Shown here in pieces: positions 58,767 through 64,000 of a stretch of 64,000 bases of DNA. A model generated the notes under the pieces. It was not told the DNA's origin. It saw only the letters and a program-made list of their open reading frames with translations, and did no database searches. This DNA comes from Takakia lepidozioides. Its lineage: Eukaryota; Streptophyta; Takakiopsida; Takakiales; Takakiaceae. The stretch covers positions 56,668,001 to 56,732,000 of the forward strand of contig CM060733.1 in NCBI GenBank assembly GCA_030704615.1, read 5' to 3'. Made by a program: the position numbers and the translations under genes. The stretch's first letter is position 1. Every line of letters starts with the position of its first letter.

Positions 58767-59490
58767 TGTCGCACACCTCACTTCGGTAAACTCCCCTTCA
58801 AGTCATAGTTACTCGCTTTGATGCGCGCGCCTGACTCCCAACCTGGCCGCCGGGCCAACTTGGAGTTTCGGCTGCTCACCGGGACATAACGGTCCCCTTC
58901 CGCTTCCCTCTAAACCCTCCACCTATTTGGGACTAGGAGAATTCCCTTTGGTAGATGGCAGTCCGGAACAGCTCCCCACTCTTTGGTCGCTTTCCGGCTC
59001 GCTCGCTTACTCACTAGTTTTTGGTCACCAACGGGCTTGCACCGTTCTCGGGGTTACTACTCCCTATATATACTTCTGTAGCTGTCCGCGGGGGTTTCAT
59101 AACCAGCCATGCCATTTTATGGCGAACCACCACGAAAACCCTCGACTCCCGGTGGTGAGTCGCGGTGAGTCTTGGCCCACTCACCGCGGCCCCAATGGAC
59201 CGTGATGAGTCCCAAGACTCCCCACGACTCCCACCTCGAGGTCTCCACCCCATGGTGAGTCCTATGCCACCCCCACTAAGTCCCACTAAGCTATCACCAC
59301 CCCTTGTGGAGCCACCTCCACCGCAACCCGGTGTGCGGGGCTCCACCTAGTGAGCGCCTCCGCCTCCTTGAGTGCCTTGGGCACTCAAGGGTGCTTCAGC
59401 CCCCCATACCTATCGCCGCCGCTGCCCCCACCACAGGGGCAGCCCCTCATGTGTCCCGACCCCCTGCCCTCAAGGCAAAGGGCCGCGACA
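58767..59490 (-). repeat. 5' LTR of the chromovirus
   Basis: 724 bp, same ends and length as 52521-53244; TATA box on the minus strand at 59065-59072. Followed by the second ACTCG duplication (59491-59495). Confidence 0.95.
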
Positions 59491-59495
59491 ACTCG

Positions 59496-60518
59496 CTCTT
59501 GCACCCAGGCACCCCTGCGAGGGCTTTCAATTTCGGAATGACACTCGTTATCTCCTGCAATTTGTCATCATCCATGAATGGAGTCTGCACTGCGGAGGAA
59601 TCTCAGAAACATCCTCCGAGGACGAGTCCGAAAGAGTCACGAATGTAGTGGATGTGCTCACCTCTTGTTTCACATGAACTGTGCCCTTCTGCTGCACGAT
59701 CGATGCTGCAATGCCAAGGGTAACTACTGATTCTGCTTATTGTCTTCTCTATTTTCCAAGGACCCGGTATGTGCCTGGAAGGACTCTCCACTTCCTCCCA
59801 CACTCGCCAACCAATGGTTTCTCCAAGTGCCCAGAATCCAAATTCCCATCCTCGTCATACACCTCTTTTTGAACAAGCAGAGAACCCAATTCCAGAGGGA
59901 ACACTGTAACCAGCTCATCCTTGCGCCGGTGACGGCAAAATACAAATCACAGGATAGGCAGTACAACATACGTGGATGCTTGTGTGAAGCATCACAATTA
60001 TTGCCAATGTGCAAGTACTCCAAAAAATGCGACTCGCGATCGATTTTTACGGCGCTTCTCAATTTTTTTGAATGCAAGAAGCCTGTTGTGTACTGGCAGC
60101 CGGCGAAGTACAACTGACATATCCCACAAGTACACGAAACAGCAATTGAAGTGCCACCACTTAATTTTTTGAGTAATTGAAAGACGGAGAAATGGATGAA
60201 TTCCGTTCGCACATAATGATGTAACATACGCAGCTGGCTGACTATGGCATCACCATGACAGCACCGAAGGTCTCCTTCCAAGCATACATGCGGAAATGGA
60301 GAGCCACAGTGTGGCAATCTTGTTTCTTCAGGGAGTTCAACAAGGAGGGTGGCATCAGTCGAACAAATAAGCTTGACCAGCAAGAGATAGGAGAGGAAAC
60401 CTAGAAACGATGCCTTTACATGTGCAAAATGGACTATGCTTCTTTGTTTTGCAAAGACACACTCTCCTCCATCCAACCTGTTTTGTGCTGGCTCATATGA
60501 GTGTGCGGTGCCGCACAC
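59496..60518 (-). pseudogene. MULE transposase, N-terminal part upstream of the chromovirus insertion
   Basis: On the minus strand the last 75 bases before the insertion read ITSVIPKLKALAGVPGCKSE in an open frame that continues, after removing the chromovirus and one ACTCG, into LRFVDWESLRV at 52513 downwards. Further upstream, other frames carry protein-like stretches: VSCTCGICQLYFAGCQYTTG, SHFLEYLHIGNNCDASHKHP, KDELVTVFPLELGSLLVQKE and DGNLDSGHLEKPLVGECGRK. These are separated by frame changes near 59960 and stops near 59590 and 59740. The right limit is unclear. Confidence 0.55.
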
Positions 60519-60613
60519 TTATTTGGTCTATCCATGTGTAGTAACATCAATGTGCACACCCTGGGCCCTTCAGGCTATTTTGTGTGCGGTGGTTGCAGTG
60601 TGCGGTGCCGCAT
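60500..60613. repeat. two copies of a GTGTGCGGTGCCGCA(C/T)A near-palindrome
   Basis: GTGTGCGGTGCCGCACAC lies at about 60502-60519 and GTGTGCGGTGCCGCATAC at about 60599-60616, 97 bp apart. Each is nearly self-complementary. They lie where the MULE should begin and 85 bp before the methyltransferase exon, and could be part of a terminal repeat or a regulatory site. No counterpart was found near 49.2 kb. Confidence 0.5.
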
Positions 60614-60699
60614 ACTCTTTTAGGGGGTCTTCGTGATGTGGTAGGAAAGGTGGGAAACAATAGTTGTATTGCATAATGAGGCTGTCTCTGTGCCTGCAG

Positions 60700-61502
60700 G
60701 TACATAAAGTATGTTCTCATGGCAGAGAACTGCTTGGACAAACATCCTGATTTCGTGGACCTGTGGCTACTTCCTGCTGGCAACCAGACCATGTTTACTG
60801 CAGGGATCTTGCAGGACTGGGGCCCAAACCATCTTTCTGCCTGTGGTTGGTATTTGGATTGCCTTGTTTCTGAGACCCCGGCGCAGGAGGTGTCTTTGAG
60901 GAGAGAGAATGAGCGTGGAGCAGCCACCACCGCGGTTGCCGACCTCGAGATTCATGATAGAAATTTGAGGACACTTGCAGAGAAGGAGCCTCCCGCTCAG
61001 GATACCCCGGGTAAAGGTAGAAAGGCAAAGGGAAATGATGTTGCTGTTGGTGTGGGGAAAGGAAGCGGTAGGGGGAAGGGAGCGCAACGGCAGGTTGTTG
61101 GGCAGGGAAGTGTTGCAGAAACTGGCCCTGCGGCGGATGTCCAGCAGACAAAAGAGACTCCACCGCATGGTAGGGGATCCGGGAGAAAGAACAAGGGGGT
61201 GGTTGATCCTAAGGACCCGTACCATGCAGTGGAGCATCCCATAGGGTCATTTGCCCTACCAGGTTGGAGATGGCCAACGTCGGGTTCCTTGCCATGATGG
61301 AGTCCAAGAAATCTGATTACAAGGGCGATCCATCACCAGTGTGGGAGAGGATTGTGGAGTTCCTCAGCATGGTGCGTGTTGTCTTTTGCTTCTTGTGTGT
61401 TGTGGGCATGGCTTGTTTCAATCCACTTGAGCATTTCATTGCATGCTTGTTTGTAGGCTAAAATGACCAGATCCTGGGTGAACGGGAAGGAGAAGCCATA
61501 TG
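60700..61502 (+). pseudogene. 5' part of the amino-methyltransferase-like gene, cut by element 1
   Basis: An exon opens after a good acceptor (TGCCTGCAG, 60691-60699) and reads YIKYVLMAENCLDKHPDFVD, FTAGILQDWGPNHLSACGWY, then a Lys/Gly/Arg-rich linker (GRKAKGNDVAVGVGKGSGRG). After an apparent frameshift near 61255 it continues LEMANVGFLAMMESKKSDYK and PSPVWERIVEFLSM. An intron (61374-61458) precedes AKMTRSWVNGKEKPY, which stops at ATATG (61498-61502) against an LTR. The interrupted Tyr codon continues in frame at 28583 (AAKLIILDIPDG). Upstream exons were not found; the MULE lies immediately to the left, perhaps in an intron. Confidence 0.6.
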
Positions 61503-62475
61503 TGTTAGAGGGCTGCTTGGGACTTAGACGCTTTTACGGGATCTGTGGGGTACCCTTAATTTTTTACACAAACTGAGACTAACATGAGCCTTAGGGGTGA
61601 CAGCAACAGGCTTTAAGGGGGGAGATACACAGCCCAACACAGTCCATCACAGCCCGACACAGCCAACATAGCCAGTCACAGTCAACACAGCCCGTCATAG
61701 TCTGACACAGCCAACACAGCCAGTCACAGCCCGATACAGCCGCCACAGCTTTGCACAGCCCTACACAGCCCGACACAGCCAGTCACAGCTAGTCACAGCC
61801 CGCCACAGCATGATACAGCCAGTCACAGCTCGGCACAGTTGGGGAACAATTATCATTGGCAGGGAACGACGGTGAGGGGAACGACATCTGAAAAAAGAAC
61901 GTGTACTACAGGGATGACGGTTAGTTAGGAAAGCGGTTAGAACAACTTGTAGGGGAAAAAGCGAAGAAGCAGGGAGGTCTGGGATCACTACTTCTGGGGG
62001 GACTTTTGGCATCACGGGGGGGGGGAATGAAGCGGAGAGCGCATCTCTGAGTAGAAAGAGGGAGAGCACGGAGTAGGAGGAGAACGATCTGTTGATGCTT
62101 GATGAATGCAAGCAGTAGAGTTGTAATGTAGAGCAGATTAGAGACTCCATGGCTTCAGCCTGATACTTGATAGATATTAATCTGATACATACTTCATACT
62201 CACACTGTGTAGAGAGACCTGAGTGAAGCTGTGGAAATGAATGGATGGAACTTGATAGATTTCTGAAGCAAACTGATACTTAATTGCAGATAGTAAGGTA
62301 ACTCGCTAACATGAATGTGGGAAGGAGTACAAATAGGAACACCCCCATGATACACTAGCTGTAGGTCATGACTGATTGTTCTGAGCGGGCTGAGTGCTTA
62401 GAGAATTCCAACTCTTCTATCTTGGAGTTCCCACCTCGGATAGCGAAGGGATGGGTGAGTAAAAGTCGCGCGACA
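61503..62475 (+). mobile_element. 5' LTR of element 1 (subtype A, 973 bp)
   Basis: It begins TGTTAGAGGGCTGCTTGGG and ends GTAAAAGTCGCGCGACA. It is preceded by ATATG and followed by two bases and a primer-binding-site-like sequence, which identifies it as a 5' LTR. It is nearly the same as 27621-28582, with a few percent differences and small indels by eye. The U3 array of CACAGCC units is at about 61626-61840. Confidence 0.85.
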
Positions 62476-63264
62476 TTTGGCGACCATACTGGGGAACTGG
62501 GTCATGAACAACCAGATGTGACAGGCATCTGGTGGGATCATGGTGGATGGAGAATTAAAGAATTTGATGTGAACCAAATTTCCTGTGGAACTGAGAAGGA
62601 AAGATTGTCTAAACAATTCTTTCAGAGGTTCTTGGAATTGCCAGACGGTTGTAAAGAAAACATTCTGAAGAGAGTGCATGATGCTGACCCGGAGTGGGGT
62701 CTGGAGAAAGGAGTGATAAAGATTTATCAGGTGGCCTGTAGAGGAAGAGCACGTTGGTTACCAACACTGGTTTATGTGATAGCATTGCTATCCATTAAGC
62801 GAGTAGAGTTTGAAGGCTGGGAGGAAAGAAAGGTGAATGTTTATACTCATATGCATGAAGAGCTTGTACTGGTAAAGAATTGGATTCCAAAGGATATCTT
62901 GTGGATCAAACTCACACCAAGAACAGCTTTTCAGACTTGTTTACCATATGGGTATATGGTAATGGAGACTTCTAGTATATCCAGAGGAACATTGAAGCTT
63001 GAGAGAAACCCAGGCATATACGAGAGATATTACAGAAGAGAGTTTTGGTTATTGCCACATTAATAGAAATGAAAGACATGGGACATGAGTGATGAAAGAG
63101 AAGCTAGACTCCAGAAATATTCAGCAAAAAGAGAAAGCTATCTGAAAGCTAATTATCCATATCTTTGGGAGAGGGGAATAGACATAGGGGAATCATCTGG
63201 ACCTCTCACACCATTAAGATCAGGGAGTACATCACCCATACCGGAAGAACTAGAGTTGGATGCC
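62476..63264 (+). CDS. leader region of element 1 with two upstream reading frames
   Basis: After the primer-binding site a frame open to 63063 reads IWWDHGGWRIKEFDVNQIS, LSKQFFQRFLELPDGCKENI, VYTHMHEELVLVKNWIPKD and ERYYRREFWLLPH, a protein of about 190 residues I do not recognise. A second frame starts at 63085 (MSDEREARLQKYSAKRESYL) and runs in frame into the LTR at 63265. Its continuation is at 39435-39323 on the minus strand. Both lie upstream of gag, like ORF1 of Ogre-type elements. Confidence 0.6.
62478..62495 (+). other. primer-binding-site-like sequence of element 1
   Basis: TGGCGACCATACTGGGGA begins two bases after the LTR. It resembles the TGGCGCC...GGGGA type of primer-binding site found in Tat/Athila and Ogre elements, which prime with tRNAs other than initiator Met. 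The exact tRNA cannot be assigned by eye. Confidence 0.6.
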
Positions 63265-64000
63265 TGTTAGAGGACTGTCTGGGACTTAGACACTTATACG
63301 GGATCTGTGGGGTACCCTTAATTTTTGCACAGACTGAGACCAACAGGAGCCTTAGGGGTGACAGCAGCGCACTTTAGAGGGGGGTTACACAGCCCGTCAC
63401 AGCCAACACAGCTCGTCACAGTCTGACACAGCCCGTCACAGTCCGACATAGCCAGACACAGCCAGACGCAACCGTCACAGCCAGTCACAGCTCGACACAG
63501 TCGACACAGCCCAACACAGTCGCACAGCCAGTCACAGCTGTCACGACCATAGGGAACGGATAGCAGGACAGGGAACGACTGTGAGGAACAACATCTGCGA
63601 ATGGAACATGTTAGTACACGGATGACGGTTAGTGAGGGAAACGGTTAGAACAACGGGTAGGAAGATAAAGCCACGAGCAAGGACGGGAGAAGGGGCACTT
63701 CTTGGGGGAATTATGGGAGATGAGGCGAGGGATCACTGCTGGGGGGGACTTCGGACATCACGGGAGGAAAGAGGGAGAGAGCGCATCTCTGAGCGGAAGG
63801 AGGGAGAGCACAGAGTATGAGGAGGACGATCTGTTGATGCTTAATGAATGCAAGCAGTAGAGTTGTAATGTAGAGCAGATTAGAGACTCCATGGCTTCAG
63901 CCTGATACTCGATAGATATTAATCTGATACATACTTCATACTGACACTGTGTAGAGAGATCTGAGTGAAGCTGTGGAATGAATGGATGAGTTGATGGGAT
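63265..64000 (+). mobile_element. 5' LTR of nested element 2 (subtype B, truncated by the window end)
   Basis: It begins TGTTAGAGGACTGTCTGGG, preceded by ATGCC (63260-63264). It shares subtype-B bases with the LTR at 39436-40051, which is followed on its own strand by ATGCC. The CACAGCC array lies at about 63388-63545. By comparison with full copies about 230 bp remain beyond the window. Confidence 0.85.

Larger units (their letters stand above)
52521..59490 (-). mobile_element. nearly intact chromovirus (Ty3/gypsy), 6970 bp
   Basis: The complete structure is present: two 724-bp LTRs (52521-53244 and 58767-59490), 5-bp TSD ACTCG, a primer-binding site (58753-58764) two bases from the 5' LTR, gag, pol with a C-terminal chromodomain, and about 900 bp of untranslated sequence before the 3' LTR. 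By eye the LTRs differ at one position (C at 53047, T at 59293), so the insertion is recent. It sits inside the MULE transposase gene. The main defect is a one-base loss near 57785 that splits gag and pol. Confidence 0.95.

Noticed and set aside
49100-60620. Clear terminal inverted repeats delimiting the MULE
   Set aside because: I compared the sequences around 49.1-49.3 kb and 60.45-60.65 kb and found only short GC-rich similarities, not a convincing long inverted repeat.
27621-62475. Tandem duplication as the cause of the order LTR-gene 3' half ... gene 5' half-LTR
   Set aside because: A simple tandem duplication would place the gene 5' half to the left of the element at 25.6-28.6 kb. Instead an inverted LTR and palindromes are found there, and the ORF3 pieces show inversions.

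Overview
This window is nuclear DNA of a land plant, most likely a non-seed plant (fern, lycophyte or bryophyte). The evidence is spliced genes with GT-AG introns, long PLS/DYW-type pentatricopeptide repeat (PPR) sequences, an IQ67-domain remnant, an ENTH/epsin gene, a plant-type acyl-CoA thioesterase, and many Ty3/gypsy retrotransposons and Mutator-like sequences. I cannot name the species. Only two host genes look intact: an acyl-CoA thioesterase (11716-13041, 3 exons, 161 aa) and an ENTH-domain protein (20494-22976, 5 exons, 458 aa).

Layout. 1-2.5 kb: minus-strand LTR-retrotransposon gag/protease, running off the left edge. 3.0-5.1 kb: gene fragments, including an IQD pseudogene. 5.9-9.4 kb: decayed plus-strand gypsy element fused to a Mutator fragment, with an LTR whose predicted transcript starts at a perfect hairpin. 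9.4-17.4 kb: PPR remnants around the thioesterase, including two PPR pseudogenes lying tail to tail. 20.5-23 kb: ENTH gene. 25.2-25.6 kb: cluster of GGCGCC-centred near-palindromes. 26-43.9 kb: a Tat/Athila-like Ty3/gypsy family that carries an extra long coding region between integrase and 3' LTR. 43.9-44.9 kb: unrecognised broken gene in AT-rich DNA. 45.3-48.9 kb: truncated chromovirus. 49.5-60.5 kb: Mutator-like (MULE) transposase gene interrupted by a nearly intact 6970-bp chromovirus (52521-59490). 60.7-61.5 kb: first part of an amino-methyltransferase-like gene. 61.5-64 kb: LTRs and 5' leader of the Tat/Athila-like elements.

The most striking result is that the Tat/Athila-like nest is scrambled. 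Target-site duplications, LTR subtypes and reading frames show that one element (LTRs 61503-62475 and 27621-28582, TSD ATATG) originally interrupted a methyltransferase-like gene. The halves of that gene now lie 33 kb apart in the wrong order (60700-61502, then 28583-29974). A second element (LTRs from 63265 and 39436-40051, TSD ATGCC) was nested in the leader of the first. A clean inversion of about 5.07 kb (about 25991-31064) and at least one further inversion with a breakpoint near 43480 explain the present order. Either the chromosome was rearranged inside nested retroelements or the assembly is wrong here. Both are checkable, and the model predicts what lies just right of the window.

The three in-frame reconstructions (methyltransferase, element leader ORF, MULE transposase) rest on 5-bp duplications read directly from the sequence. 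Family names rest on motif recognition without any database search.
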